37,650 nucleotides of DNA from Bacteroidales bacterium (GCA_020860515.1 JAJBUG010000010.1:1-37650), one strand, 5' to 3'. Positions 7,871 to 16,798 are shown, numbered from the stretch's first letter. Numbers and translations: made by a program. Notes: generated by a model from the letters alone, not told the origin.

Positions 7871-9649
7871 TTAATCTGTCAAAACATCAAATTCGGCAAT
7901 TCCAATCTCTGAGGTATTGCGGTGATTCTTCAACCCACGGAATCGGATATAGCGCCCCTGCTGAGGTTTGCTAAATTTCACAACCTGCCACAGCGGATTA
8001 TTGGCAATATTTGAGAACTCGCCACTGCTGGCACGCTGCCATTTCTGGCCATCTTGAGATACCTCAAACTCATAATTGGTGATTATTCCACGAAGATGAT
8101 AATCGCCCTGGTCGGGGAGATATCGGAACCCAGTGAATTTATAAGTATCGCCTAAGTCAATCACCACATCCGTGGGCAGACCATCGCCTTGCCACATGGT
8201 GGATTTGTCGCCGTCGAGCATCAGGCGCGTGTCATCCCCAGCGGGCGCTACCACGGTCCATTTGCTGCGGTCGAGTTGATACACTTCCTGAGCAGAATCA
8301 CCAGGGATTTCTGGCGCAAGATAGAGCGCGAGAGATGGCAGATGCTTTTTGCCATCGATGGTAGTTACCACAACCTGAATCTCGGTTGCCTTGGTGTTTG
8401 GCACTTGTAGAATACGTCGGTTGCCCACAGTGGTGCCGCTGGCTATAGTGTCGCCATCTGCCAATACAGTGAATGAATCTATAGTCTGGCCATCAGCCAT
8501 ATCTTCACGCAAATCCACCAGATTAAATTCCACTGCCGAGGGGAGGGTCATAATCAGCTTATTACCCTTTTTTTTCAGCTTGCCCCCTTGGGCCAAGTCA
8601 GTAGTGAATGTTTCCTTGAGATAATCATTGAGCTGAAGCACAGCATCTACATCATTCTGATGGATTTTGCCGTGGGTATCAATGGGGAAATTCAGAAGCC
8701 AGGTAGCGCCTCGGCCCACCGAACTCAGATAGATGTCGAAAAGCTTTTTGAGCGACTTTACCTTCATGTCCTCAAATTCGTGATAGAACCAGCCTGGGCG
8801 AGTAGAAACATTCACTTCGGCTGCCACAAAGTCAGGACCATCAATTTCACCCTCTCTTAACGATTCCTTGTTTCCAGGTGCGCCTGGTATATGGCCATTG
8901 TAATCGTAGCGATTCCAATTAGTCTCGCCTACTGAGCCCTTTTCATTGCCGCACCAACGGGCATCGGGACCTATCTCATTCCAAATAATGCAATTTGGCT
9001 GCAATTCACGCACCAATTCGATGGTTCCTGGCCAGTCGTAGTAAGTGGCACGGTCGATATTACGGTTTTCATTAGCTCCTCCATAGTAGCCATTTCCGCC
9101 GTTTGCGCCATCGAACCACACCTCAAATATATCGCCATAATTGGTGAGAAGCTCAGTGAGTTGATTGCGGAAATATTCTATGTAGCTTGGTTCGCCGTAG
9201 TCGGCGCGGTTGCGATCCCATGGCGATAGATACATTCCCAGTTTCAAGCCATATTCGTCGCAGGCTTCGCGAAGCTCTTGCAGCACGTCGCCCTTGCCAT
9301 CCTTCCATGGCGAATTCTTTACAGAATAATCAGTGTATTCCGATGGCCACAGGCAAAAGCCTGCATGGTGCTTAGCAGTGACGATGATGCCAGTGAAGCC
9401 GGCATCGTGGCAGGTCTTGGCCCATTGGCGGCAATCAAGGCTGTCGGGATTGAAGAGCTCAGGACTCTCGTTGCCGAAGCCCCACTCTTGGTCAGTGTAA
9501 GTGTTGATGGAGAAATGCACAAAGGCATATCGCTCCATGTCGAACCAATCTTTCTGTGCCTGCGAGGGCTTGGGCAATCCATCGCTTTGATTGGAACACC
9601 CCATCATAATCAAGCTCATCAGAGCAAGGAAAAAGAGATTTCGTGACAT
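7871..9649 (-). CDS. GH29 alpha-L-fucosidase lipoprotein with C-terminal discoidin domain
   Basis: A lipoprotein signal ends at C18 (IMMGC). Residues ~30-340 are a GH29 TIM barrel: TAKHHAGFCLW at 91-101, the nucleophile D180 in VWFDG, and E278 in AAEVNVSTRPGWFYH as likely acid/base, a pattern of the GH29-B group acting on alpha-1,3/1,4-linked fucose. A linker beta domain follows, and residues ~460-590 resemble an F5/8 type C (discoidin) carbohydrate-binding module. The enzyme would release fucose from host mucin or milk glycans at the cell surface or periplasm. No SusC/SusD pair or fucose catabolism gene is adjacent, so it is outside a visible polysaccharide utilisation locus. Confidence 0.93.
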   Translation of the reverse strand: MSRNLFFLALMSLIMMGCSNQSDGLPKPSQAQKDWFDMERYAFVHFSINTYTDQEWGFGNESPELFNPDSLDCRQWAKTCHDAGFTGIIVTAKHHAGFCLWPSEYTDYSVKNSPWKDGKGDVLQELREACDEYGLKLGMYLSPWDRNRADYGEPSYIEYFRNQLTELLTNYGDIFEVWFDGANGGNGYYGGANENRNIDRATYYDWPGTIELVRELQPNCIIWNEIGPDARWCGNEKGSVGETNWNRYDYNGHIPGAPGNKESLREGEIDGPDFVAAEVNVSTRPGWFYHEFEDMKVKSLKKLFDIYLSSVGRGATWLLNFPIDTHGKIHQNDVDAVLQLNDYLKETFTTDLAQGGKLKKKGNKLIMTLPSAVEFNLVDLREDMADGQTIDSFTVLADGDTIASGTTVGNRRILQVPNTKATEIQVVVTTIDGKKHLPSLALYLAPEIPGDSAQEVYQLDRSKWTVVAPAGDDTRLMLDGDKSTMWQGDGLPTDVVIDLGDTYKFTGFRYLPDQGDYHLRGIITNYEFEVSQDGQKWQRASSGEFSNIANNPLWQVVKFSKPQQGRYIRFRGLKNHRNTSEIGIAEFDVLTD

Positions 9650-9711
9650 TAGGTTTTGGGTTAATTCGGGTTAAATAATGGTTATAAGGGTTTATTATCT
9701 GAAATAAATTA

Positions 9712-9719
9712 CAAATTTA
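9712..9719 (-). promoter_or_regulatory. -7 element for the fucosidase gene
   Basis: The minus strand reads TAAATTTG, a full TAnnTTTG match about 62 bases upstream of the fucosidase start. No TTTG at standard spacing was found. Confidence 0.45.
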
Positions 9720-9814
9720 CGAAATTTTCTCACAACTTTTTATGCAGTCAAATCATTTTAGTTAAGTTATAGCAAATAAAAAGGATATTTCACACTTACT
9801 TGGAAAAAAATTTG

Positions 9815-9822
9815 TAATTTTG
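9815..9822 (+). promoter_or_regulatory. -7 element for the rel gene
   Basis: TAATTTTG matches TAnnTTTG and ends 21 bases before the ATG at 9844. If used, the leader would be only about 15 nt. Confidence 0.55.
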
Positions 9823-9843
9823 TAGGTTAAAAATTGCGTGACT

Positions 9844-12051
9844 ATGGATACAGGATACTTCAACGAGAAAGAACGCAGCGAAATCCTCTCTCTTTGCCGC
9901 AGCTTGCTCCACAGCGTGCGCGACATCAGCATGCCCGACGACATGCGTCGCGTGAAGGCGCTTATCTCACAAGCTGTGGCTCATGGACATTGCCAGCGCG
10001 ACCGCTATGGCATCAATCCCGTGTTTCATAACATGCAGACAGCCGCCCTGCTCTGCGAAAAGGTCAGTCCAGACCGAAATATGGTGCTGGCTGTGCTGCT
10101 TTTCAATCTCATCAAGGCTCAGGTGGTAACCCCCGAGACCATTGCCAAGGACTGGGGCGACGATGTGGCAAAGCTCATCTCTGGCCTTAGCAAAGTGGCT
10201 GTGCTATACTCAAAGCAAGCTGCCGTGGAGAGCGACAATTTCCGCAAGCTTTTGCTCACATTCGCCAAGGATATCCGTGTAATCATCATTATGATTGTCG
10301 ACCGCTTGGCGCTGATGCGAGCCATCAATCACCACCCCAACGACAAATTCGTGCATGACGTGGCCTACGAGGCCAACTACCTGTACGCCCCATTGGCTCA
10401 TCGCCTTGGTCTGTATGCCATCAAGAGCGAGCTCGAGGATATGTCGCTCAAGTACACCGACCGCGAGATGTACACTGACATAGCCCACAAGCTCAATCAA
10501 AAGAAAGTAGAACGTGAGGCCTACATTGCTGCCTTTATCAAGCCTATCCAAGAACGACTGACACAGGAGGGCGTAGATTTTGAACTGAAAGGGCGCACCA
10601 AATCGATTTACTCGATCTGGAACAAGATGCGCAAACAGAAAAACGACGTTGGCGACATCTTCGACCTTTTCGCCATACGCATCATCCTGAATGTGCCCCC
10701 CGAGAAGGAGAAGGCTATGTGTTGGTTTGTGTACTCAATCATTACTGACATGTATCGCCCCAATCCTGCGCGCATGAAGGATTGGATTTCAATACCCAAG
10801 AGCAACGGTTATGAAAGCCTCCACATCACCGTGTACGGACCCAACGACCGCTGGGTGGAAGTGCAAATCCGCACACGACGCATGGACGAGATAGCCGAAA
10901 AAGGCCTGGCTGCCCATTGGAAATACAAGGGCATCAAGAGCGAAAACGACCTGGACAAGTGGATGAACAACGTGCGCGACATCCTTGAGACTGCTGAGAC
11001 CGGCCCAATGGAGCTGATGAAGAATTTCTCGATGGATGTCTATGACAAGGAGGTGTTTGTGTTCACCCCGCGAGGCGACCTTTACAAGCTGCCGCAAGGA
11101 GCGTCGGTGCTCGACTTTGCCTTCAACATCCACAGTAATCTGGGCTGCCGTTGCACCGGAGGAAAGGTCAACGGTCGCAATCAAAAAATCAATTACAAGC
11201 TGCGCACAGGCGACACTGTGGAGGTGCTTACCAGCAACTCGCAGAAGCCTAAGATGGACTGGCTTAACTTCACTGTCACCTCCAAGGCCCGCAACAAAAT
11301 CCGACTCTCGCTTAAGGAGCAGGCTGGAGGCTTGGCTGAGGTTGGCCGCGAGCTGCTGCATCGACGCCTTAAGAACCGCAAAATCGATATCGACGAAGCC
11401 ACATTGGCACGCCTCGTAAAGAAGATGGGCTATAAGACAGCCACCGACTTCTATGATGCCCTCGGCAAGGAAGACCTGGATATTACCACAGCGATCGACG
11501 GGTATGTGGATATGCAGCGCAAGGAGCAGGAGGAAACAGCACGCATTTCTGCCGAGACCTACAAATTGCAGCCGCCAACTGCCGATCAAGAATCTTCGCC
11601 CAGCGAAGTGTTGGTGATCGACAACAACGTGAAGGGCATGAATTTCAAATTCGCCAAATGTTGCAATCCCATCTATGGCGATGATGTGTTTGGATTCGTT
11701 TCATCGGAGGGCGTGGTGAAGATTCACCGCTGCGACTGCCCCAATGCCGCTAACATCAAGCTGAAATATCCTTACCGCATCATCCGCACCCAATGGAGCG
11801 GAAAACTGGGCGGACAGTTTGCTGCCACACTGCGCGTGGTCGGTCGCGACGATATTGGCATCGTGACTAACATCACCTCTATTATCAACAAAGAGAAGGA
11901 TTCGAGCCTGCGCAGCATATCGATTACCAGCAACGATGGCCTGTTCCAAGGCTATCTCGTAGTCGGTGTCAACGATACCAAGGCCCTCGACAATCTTATC
12001 AAAAAGCTCAAGACTGTAAAGGGCGTGAAAGATGTGCAGCGAAGCAATTAA
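9844..12051 (+). CDS. RelA/SpoT-family (p)ppGpp synthetase with degenerate hydrolase domain
   Basis: The domain order is that of long RSH proteins: HD region (~25-190), synthetase (~225-350), TGS (~403-462), helical and conserved-cysteine region (FAKCCNP, C606-C607) and ACT (~655-735). The synthetase looks intact, with GRTKSIYSIW, RMKD at 310-313, and GYESLH at 322-327. The hydrolase HDxxED motif is absent: residues 85-93 read LLFNLIKAQ where LLHDVVEDT is expected. This suggests a synthesis-only enzyme, like RelA, that answers ribosome stalling, though the RxKD motif is the one usual in bifunctional Rel. A GTG two codons upstream (9838) is an alternative start. A second, hydrolase-competent Rel must be expected elsewhere. 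Confidence 0.93.
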   Translation: MDTGYFNEKERSEILSLCRSLLHSVRDISMPDDMRRVKALISQAVAHGHCQRDRYGINPVFHNMQTAALLCEKVSPDRNMVLAVLLFNLIKAQVVTPETIAKDWGDDVAKLISGLSKVAVLYSKQAAVESDNFRKLLLTFAKDIRVIIIMIVDRLALMRAINHHPNDKFVHDVAYEANYLYAPLAHRLGLYAIKSELEDMSLKYTDREMYTDIAHKLNQKKVEREAYIAAFIKPIQERLTQEGVDFELKGRTKSIYSIWNKMRKQKNDVGDIFDLFAIRIILNVPPEKEKAMCWFVYSIITDMYRPNPARMKDWISIPKSNGYESLHITVYGPNDRWVEVQIRTRRMDEIAEKGLAAHWKYKGIKSENDLDKWMNNVRDILETAETGPMELMKNFSMDVYDKEVFVFTPRGDLYKLPQGASVLDFAFNIHSNLGCRCTGGKVNGRNQKINYKLRTGDTVEVLTSNSQKPKMDWLNFTVTSKARNKIRLSLKEQAGGLAEVGRELLHRRLKNRKIDIDEATLARLVKKMGYKTATDFYDALGKEDLDITTAIDGYVDMQRKEQEETARISAETYKLQPPTADQESSPSEVLVIDNNVKGMNFKFAKCCNPIYGDDVFGFVSSEGVVKIHRCDCPNAANIKLKYPYRIIRTQWSGKLGGQFAATLRVVGRDDIGIVTNITSIINKEKDSSLRSISITSNDGLFQGYLVVGVNDTKALDNLIKKLKTVKGVKDVQRSN

Positions 12052-12052
12052 A

Positions 12053-12087
12053 TTTCAAATGACAAATTACAAATGACAAATAATGAA
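12053..12087. repeat. 7-bp array, GACAAAT/TACAAAT type, at rel/lipoprotein junction
   Basis: Units TTTCAAA, TGACAAA, TTACAAA, TGACAAA, TAATGAA follow one another in register. The ATG of the next gene (12083) lies inside the last unit. The same unit family occurs at 26011-26085, 30921-30990 and 31661-31749. Confidence 0.85.
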
Positions 12088-12907
12088 TAATAAGTTTCTG
12101 ATTTTAGCCTTGATCGGAGCCAGCTTGACGGCTTGCTCCGACAAGAATCCCGAAGAGGCCCTTGCCAAGGATTACATGCTGCAAGTCACCAACGCCATCG
12201 ACGGTGGCGACTACACTTTAGCCATGGCCTGGATGGACAGCATCGACAAGCGGTGCCCTACACAAATCGAGGCCCGCAAGCAAGTGACCACCATGCGAGC
12301 ACAGGCAATGGAGCAGCTCACGCTGAAGCAAATCGCCACTACCGACAGCCTGATTGCTGCCACCCAGCTCGAATCCGAGCAATTGGAGCCGCTGATGAAG
12401 CATATCCCTGGCGATGACCTGGAAGGCTACTATGTGGTAGCGGATGCCTACAAGGCAGATTTCATCAACTCCACAGGCGTGGAGCCACGTGTCAATGATG
12501 TCGACTTTAACTATTACATTGTGGCTCAAAACAAAGGCAAAGCTATAGGAATCAGACAAATCACGCTGAACACCGCCACATCAGAATTCTCATCGCAGCC
12601 ATTGCCAGCTGGCACTGCACGCTTGCAGACAGTAGAGGGCGGAGAACTGGCATCGTTCCTTCCCGAAGAGGTGACCGAGCTCGGAGCCTGGGCAGCCGAC
12701 AATGATGTGAAGGGTGCCGTGATCAATGGCACCACCGGGAATGTGCCCGTGAAGCTCAATGCAAAGCAAGCAGCCTCGTTCGGCACCGTTTATCGCTTTG
12801 CCAATTCCAAGCTGCGCAATCGCCAAGCGCGCATCGTGCGTGAAAAGCTTGAGCGCCAGCTGCAGATTGCCCGCGACCATCAAGCCAATTCAATGAATAA
12901 TGAATAA
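12083..12907 (+). CDS. Lipoprotein of unknown function
   Basis: A lipoprotein signal ends at C18 (LTACSDKN); the Ser-Asp after the Cys resembles the Bacteroidetes surface-export signal. Residues ~25-110 are helical with a TPR-like flavour (GGDYTLAMAWMDSI), the middle is mixed alpha/beta, and the end is strongly basic and helical. I recognise no domain. It sits 31 bases after rel and 13 bases before the M3 peptidase gene, so it is probably co-transcribed with both. Its last residues SMNNE and its stop are written by a 7-bp repeat array, so the natural C-terminus may vary between strains. Confidence 0.8.
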   Translation: MNNKFLILALIGASLTACSDKNPEEALAKDYMLQVTNAIDGGDYTLAMAWMDSIDKRCPTQIEARKQVTTMRAQAMEQLTLKQIATTDSLIAATQLESEQLEPLMKHIPGDDLEGYYVVADAYKADFINSTGVEPRVNDVDFNYYIVAQNKGKAIGIRQITLNTATSEFSSQPLPAGTARLQTVEGGELASFLPEEVTELGAWAADNDVKGAVINGTTGNVPVKLNAKQAASFGTVYRFANSKLRNRQARIVREKLERQLQIARDHQANSMNNE

Positions 12908-12926
12908 TTAACGATGAATAATGAAA
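12892..12926. repeat. 7-bp array, AATGAAT type, spanning stop and start codons
   Basis: Five units (AATGAAT, AATGAAT, AATTAAC, GATGAAT, AATGAAA) cover the last codons and stop of the lipoprotein gene and the first codons of the M3 peptidase gene. Confidence 0.85.
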
Positions 12927-15041
12927 AAAGCAATTCTTGCCGCTTCAGCAATGCTTTTATCCGCTACCGCTATGGCTCAAACTGACAATCCCTTCTTCCA
13001 AGAGTTTGACACCCCTTATGGATCGGTGCCATTCTCAAAAATCAAAAACGAGCACTACATGCCGGCCATCGACCGAGGCATTGAGCTGGCTCGCGCTGAT
13101 ATCGACGCTATAGTCAACAATCCCGAGGCTCCCACATTTGAAAATACAGTGGTAGCCCTCGACCGAGCTGGCCGCGACCTGAACCGAGTAATCAACGTGT
13201 TTTTCAACCTTCTCTCGGCCGATGTCAACGATGAGATGATGGAGATGTCAATCGAAGCTTCACAGAAGCTTAGCGACTATTCCACCGACATTATCCTGAA
13301 TCCTGGCCTTTGGCAAAGAGTAAAGGCTGTGTATGACACCCGCGACCAGCTCACACTTACTCCTGAGCAAAAAACCCTGCTGAAAAAGACCTACGATTCC
13401 TTTGCCAATTCTGGCGCCAACCTTCAAGGCGATGATCGAGAAAAGTTTAAGCAGCTATCTGCCCAGCTTTCACAACTCACCACTCTCTTTGGACAGAACG
13501 TGCTGAAAGAGTCAAACACCAAGGAGCTTTGGCTTACCAAGGACGACCTATCGGGCCTTCCTGAAAATTATATCACAGGCATAGCCGAAGCAGCTAAGGA
13601 AAAGGGGCGCGAAGGCGAATACTTAGTCACTCTTGCATACCCCAGCTATGGACCGTTCATGCAGAATAGCGACCGAGCCGACCTGCGCGAAAAACTGTAT
13701 ATGATGTCGCAGACCTGCAATACCTCGGGCGAATACAACAATCTGGAAATCATCAAGCAAATATCAAGCTTGCGTCGCCAAATTGCCAATCTGCTCGGAT
13801 TTGACACATTTGCCGACCAACAACTGCAAGATACCATGGCCCAAACTCCCGAGGCAGTCTATAACCTGTTGAACCAGTTGCGCGATGCCTACCGTCCTGC
13901 TGAATTGGCTGAAATGGTCGAACTTGAGACATTCGCTGGACAGAAAATCAACCCCTGGGATTATAGCTATTATAGCAATAAGCTAAAGCAAGAGAAGTAC
14001 TCATTCGACGAGGAAGCTTTGCGCCCTTATTTCCCACTCAATCAGGTAATCGACGGCGTATTCGGACTGGCCACAAAGCTATATGGCGTTACATTCGAGA
14101 AAGTTGACAATGTGGATGTGTATCATCCTGATGTCACTGTTTACAAAGTCATCGATAAGGATGGCTCTTACTTGGGCTTGCTCTATACCGATTTCTTCCC
14201 ACGTGCTACAAAGCGTCAGGGAGCCTGGATGACATCATTCAAGGAGCAGTGGACTGAGCCTGACGGCACCAATTCGCGTCCGCTCGTATCAATCGTAATG
14301 AATTTCACCAAGCCTACGGCTGATACCCCTTCGCTTCTTTCTCCCTACGAAGTCAACACATTCCTCCATGAGTTTGGACATTCGCTTCATGGGCTCCTTA
14401 CTCAGTGCAATTACGAGGGAATCTCTGGCACTTCGGTTTATCAGGATTTTGTGGAGCTGCCATCGCAGTTCAACGAAAATTATCTTACGCAAAAGGAATT
14501 TCTCGATGGCTTCGCAAAGCACTACAAAACTGGCGAGCCTATTCCTCAGGAGCAAATCGACCGACTTGTGGCCTCCGACCGCTATGGTGCTGCCTATGCA
14601 TGTCTGCGCCAGTTGATGTTTGGCTACATCGATATGGCATGGCATACCATTAAGGAGGATGTAGAGGATCCGGTAGAGTTCGAGCGCAAGGCCTACGAGT
14701 CTGTGGCCATGTTCCCCGATGTGCCAGGCACCATGACTTCCACGCGCTTTAGCCATATCTTCAGCGGAGGCTATGCTGCTGGATACTATAGCTACAAATG
14801 GGCAGAGGTACTCGATGCTGATGCCTTTGCTAAGTTCCAAGAAAACGGCATTTTCGATCCTGAGACTGCCAAGTCGTTCCGCGAGAACGTGCTTGAGCGC
14901 GGTGGCACTGAAAATCCAGCTGAACTCTATCGCCGCTTCCGTGGCCAGGATCCCACCATCGACGCCCTGCTGCGCCGCGACGGCATTCTGCCTCCCTTGG
15001 AAAAGAAAAACGACATCCCCCTCGATCCCGAAAAGCATTGA
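12921..15041 (+). CDS. dcp: M3 family zinc metallopeptidase (peptidyl-dipeptidase Dcp/OpdA type)
   Basis: A signal peptide (first ~19 residues, ending ATAMAQ) precedes a full-length M3 peptidase of 706 aa. The zinc site is HEFGH (H483, E484, H487), with E512 in VELPSQ as third ligand. The C-terminal GGYAAGYYSYKW segment with substrate-binding tyrosines is present. M3 enzymes of this size trim oligopeptides, Dcp by removing C-terminal dipeptides; the signal peptide puts it in the periplasm. It is the last gene of the rel-lipoprotein-peptidase row and its TGA lies inside a long perfect palindrome. Dcp and oligopeptidase A cannot be told apart by eye. Confidence 0.93.
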   Translation: MKKAILAASAMLLSATAMAQTDNPFFQEFDTPYGSVPFSKIKNEHYMPAIDRGIELARADIDAIVNNPEAPTFENTVVALDRAGRDLNRVINVFFNLLSADVNDEMMEMSIEASQKLSDYSTDIILNPGLWQRVKAVYDTRDQLTLTPEQKTLLKKTYDSFANSGANLQGDDREKFKQLSAQLSQLTTLFGQNVLKESNTKELWLTKDDLSGLPENYITGIAEAAKEKGREGEYLVTLAYPSYGPFMQNSDRADLREKLYMMSQTCNTSGEYNNLEIIKQISSLRRQIANLLGFDTFADQQLQDTMAQTPEAVYNLLNQLRDAYRPAELAEMVELETFAGQKINPWDYSYYSNKLKQEKYSFDEEALRPYFPLNQVIDGVFGLATKLYGVTFEKVDNVDVYHPDVTVYKVIDKDGSYLGLLYTDFFPRATKRQGAWMTSFKEQWTEPDGTNSRPLVSIVMNFTKPTADTPSLLSPYEVNTFLHEFGHSLHGLLTQCNYEGISGTSVYQDFVELPSQFNENYLTQKEFLDGFAKHYKTGEPIPQEQIDRLVASDRYGAAYACLRQLMFGYIDMAWHTIKEDVEDPVEFERKAYESVAMFPDVPGTMTSTRFSHIFSGGYAAGYYSYKWAEVLDADAFAKFQENGIFDPETAKSFRENVLERGGTENPAELYRRFRGQDPTIDALLRRDGILPPLEKKNDIPLDPEKH

Positions 15042-15085
15042 CTGAAAAGGGAGCTGGTCACTGACCAGCTCCCTTTTCAGTCAAT
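15037..15085 (+). terminator. Perfect 24-bp-arm palindrome ending the M3 peptidase gene
   Basis: Left arm 15037-15060 and right arm 15062-15085 are exact reverse complements around a single central base. The peptidase stop (15039-15041) is inside the left arm. There is no long T run after it, so termination may rely on the stem, or it may protect the 3' end. Confidence 0.75.
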
Positions 15086-15090
15086 GGGTA

Positions 15091-15258
15091 CAAAAAAAGC
15101 AGCACTGATTCACATCAGCGCTGCTCTTCCCTTAGTGTATGTTCTATACTAAGCACTCAATTTTATATAATTTTTACCCATTATTCTTCATCAGCAGTCA
15201 AGAAGCAAGGACTGTGCCTTTAATCATTCTTGATGTGGTCAAGGCTTTCCTTGAATCA
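15091..15258 (-). ncRNA. Candidate structured small RNA of about 165 nt
   Basis: The unit is framed by a full-consensus promoter (15264-15295) and a strong intrinsic terminator (15092-15125), both on the minus strand, downstream of the beta-helix lipoprotein stop at 15362. Between them are three hairpins readable on the minus strand: TCAAGG/CCTTGA near the 5' end, TCAAGAA/TTCTTGA next, and CTTAGTAT/GTGTACTAAG-like pairing (15129-15151). The longest ATG-started minus-strand ORF I find is about ten codons. The length would suit 6S RNA or a family-specific sRNA; I cannot assign one. The whole 15042-15361 gap otherwise holds only the peptidase palindrome and AT-rich DNA. Confidence 0.5.
15092..15125 (-). 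terminator. Minus-strand intrinsic terminator
   Basis: The 12-base arms 15098-15109 and 15114-15125 pair with one wobble around a 4-base loop. On the minus strand the stem is followed by a run of seven T. The plus strand has no T run, fixing the direction. Confidence 0.85.
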
Positions 15259-15263
15259 CGTTG

Positions 15264-15295
15264 CAAAGTTAATATAATTTATCTAAATTTCCAAA
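15264..15295 (-). promoter_or_regulatory. Full-consensus promoter of the candidate small RNA
   Basis: On the minus strand, TTTG (15292-15295) is followed after exactly 20 bases by TAACTTTG (15264-15271). It points away from the lipoprotein gene into sequence without an ORF, so it cannot serve a known gene. Confidence 0.75.
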
Positions 15296-15361
15296 TAATT
15301 TTATATAAATTCGTAAAATTTATCTACGAATCCTTAAAAATTGCCATTTTTCCGCCAATTT

Positions 15362-16738
15362 TTAGTATGCTCCTAAGTTGCCAGCGTAAGCTTCGCCATA
15401 GAAATTCTGCCCGTACTCGCGGGTGTTGAGCGACGGCCAAGCCACCCCGATGGCTGGAGATTCTTCTTGCAAGCGATAATCAAAGTAGTAATCGTTGCGC
15501 ACGGTATAATATAGTGGATCTTGATTCCATAGGCAGTCGAGGAAATTGTTGTCATCGGTGCCATCGCTCTTCAGCAGGCAATGACGCACATATATTTCAT
15601 ATCCGTCCAATTCCCCTGGATACATGTCTGGGCTCAAGCCATAGATAATACAATTCACCACCTCAGCCTCCACCCTGCCATATTCTGCTTCCACATCTTC
15701 GGCTGTCTCAAAATACATGGCTGGAGAGCTGGGAGCCACGTAGAGATAATAATTGGCAAAGGTGCATTGCTCAAAGCGGTGCTTGCCACCCACCAAATAG
15801 GCCAAGTTGTAAGCCCCCTCGGCAAATTCGCAGCCATAAGCCTCTACTGACGCACCAATGGCTGTGAAGACATTGTCGCCCGAGTTGCGCAGACGGCAAC
15901 GCTCCATCACAAGTTTGGGAGACGCGGTTTCGGTGCCGTCGCCATAAAGAGCCACTCCATAGCTGGTGTTGCTAACTTCGGTATAAGCAAGCGAATTGTC
16001 ATGGCTCGAAGCCATAAACTCCAGCCCGTCCCATTGGCGCGACATGATGTCGAACGATACATCGGGCAGTAATTCGCCAGTGCGGTCGCCAGTGATAGTC
16101 ACAAGAGCCTCAGGCGTGCCATCGGCCACCAGGCTGCCATAAATGCGAATGTAGCTCCTGTCGTGCATCAACAGTTTGGCGCCCGCTTCAATTGTGAGCT
16201 GTGCCCCCTCGGCCACTACGAGCGAATCCTTCACTTGGATAGGCTTACCTGCTTCGAAAGTTGTGTCTTCATTGATCAATGCGCCGTTAAGCCTAATGAT
16301 ATCTTGACCCTGTGCAGCAAGCACCACGCTCGATGTCACGCCGTTGACCAAGAAGTCGAGATTAGCCTTGATATCCACTGGCAACAATGTGCCATTTTCA
16401 GGGATATTTGCCTCAACGAATACATAAATTGAGTCGTTAGCGCGGATTTCAATGTCGCGGAAAGTGGTGCCGCTCATGCCATCAACATTCACACGGAAAT
16501 ATCCTGCACCTTCGCCCGATAGGCTAACTTGTGAAATATTCAAGCCTTTGTCGTGAGGATTGTGCACCGTCATGCGCGAGGTGGTAGTGATTTCGGCTGT
16601 ATACACCAAGCCGAGGTCGAGAGTATCTACCGAGAAATATGGCTGGTCGCTGGGGCTGGTTGTGTATCCGTCCTCGATACATCCAATCAGCAAAGCCATC
16701 AGGGGGAGAAGTATTATATAGAGTGATTTTTGGTTCAT
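15362..16738 (-). CDS. Lipoprotein with right-handed beta-helix
   Basis: The lipoprotein signal ends at C20 (LLIGCIEDG), with acidic residues after Cys typical of surface-exported Bacteroidetes lipoproteins. Residues ~30-150 look like an immunoglobulin-like or choice-of-anchor beta domain. Residues ~160-400 carry the short imperfect strands of a parallel beta-helix (QLTIEAGAKLLM, ITGDRTGE, VMERCRLRNSGDN). The C-terminal SPAIGVA and final GAY are often seen in such Bacteroidales proteins. Function is unknown; polysaccharide binding or adhesion is a guess. It is 458 aa, complete and apparently monocistronic. Confidence 0.8.
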   Translation of the reverse strand: MNQKSLYIILLPLMALLIGCIEDGYTTSPSDQPYFSVDTLDLGLVYTAEITTTSRMTVHNPHDKGLNISQVSLSGEGAGYFRVNVDGMSGTTFRDIEIRANDSIYVFVEANIPENGTLLPVDIKANLDFLVNGVTSSVVLAAQGQDIIRLNGALINEDTTFEAGKPIQVKDSLVVAEGAQLTIEAGAKLLMHDRSYIRIYGSLVADGTPEALVTITGDRTGELLPDVSFDIMSRQWDGLEFMASSHDNSLAYTEVSNTSYGVALYGDGTETASPKLVMERCRLRNSGDNVFTAIGASVEAYGCEFAEGAYNLAYLVGGKHRFEQCTFANYYLYVAPSSPAMYFETAEDVEAEYGRVEAEVVNCIIYGLSPDMYPGELDGYEIYVRHCLLKSDGTDDNNFLDCLWNQDPLYYTVRNDYYFDYRLQEESPAIGVAWPSLNTREYGQNFYGEAYAGNLGAY

Positions 16739-16798
16739 TATTATGCGTTTTTAGTCAATTAAAAACGAAAACTGACCCCAATTATTGCATAAATTTCG

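Noticed and set aside
15098..15125. Second terminator for the M3 peptidase gene
   Set aside because: The T run is only on the minus-strand side of the stem, so it terminates minus-strand transcription.
15139..15429. Plus-strand ORF of 96 codons in the 15042-15361 gap
   Set aside because: It has an AT-rich, Ile/Phe/Lys-biased composition, runs into the antisense of the beta-helix lipoprotein gene, and has no promoter; the minus-strand promoter and terminator explain the region better.
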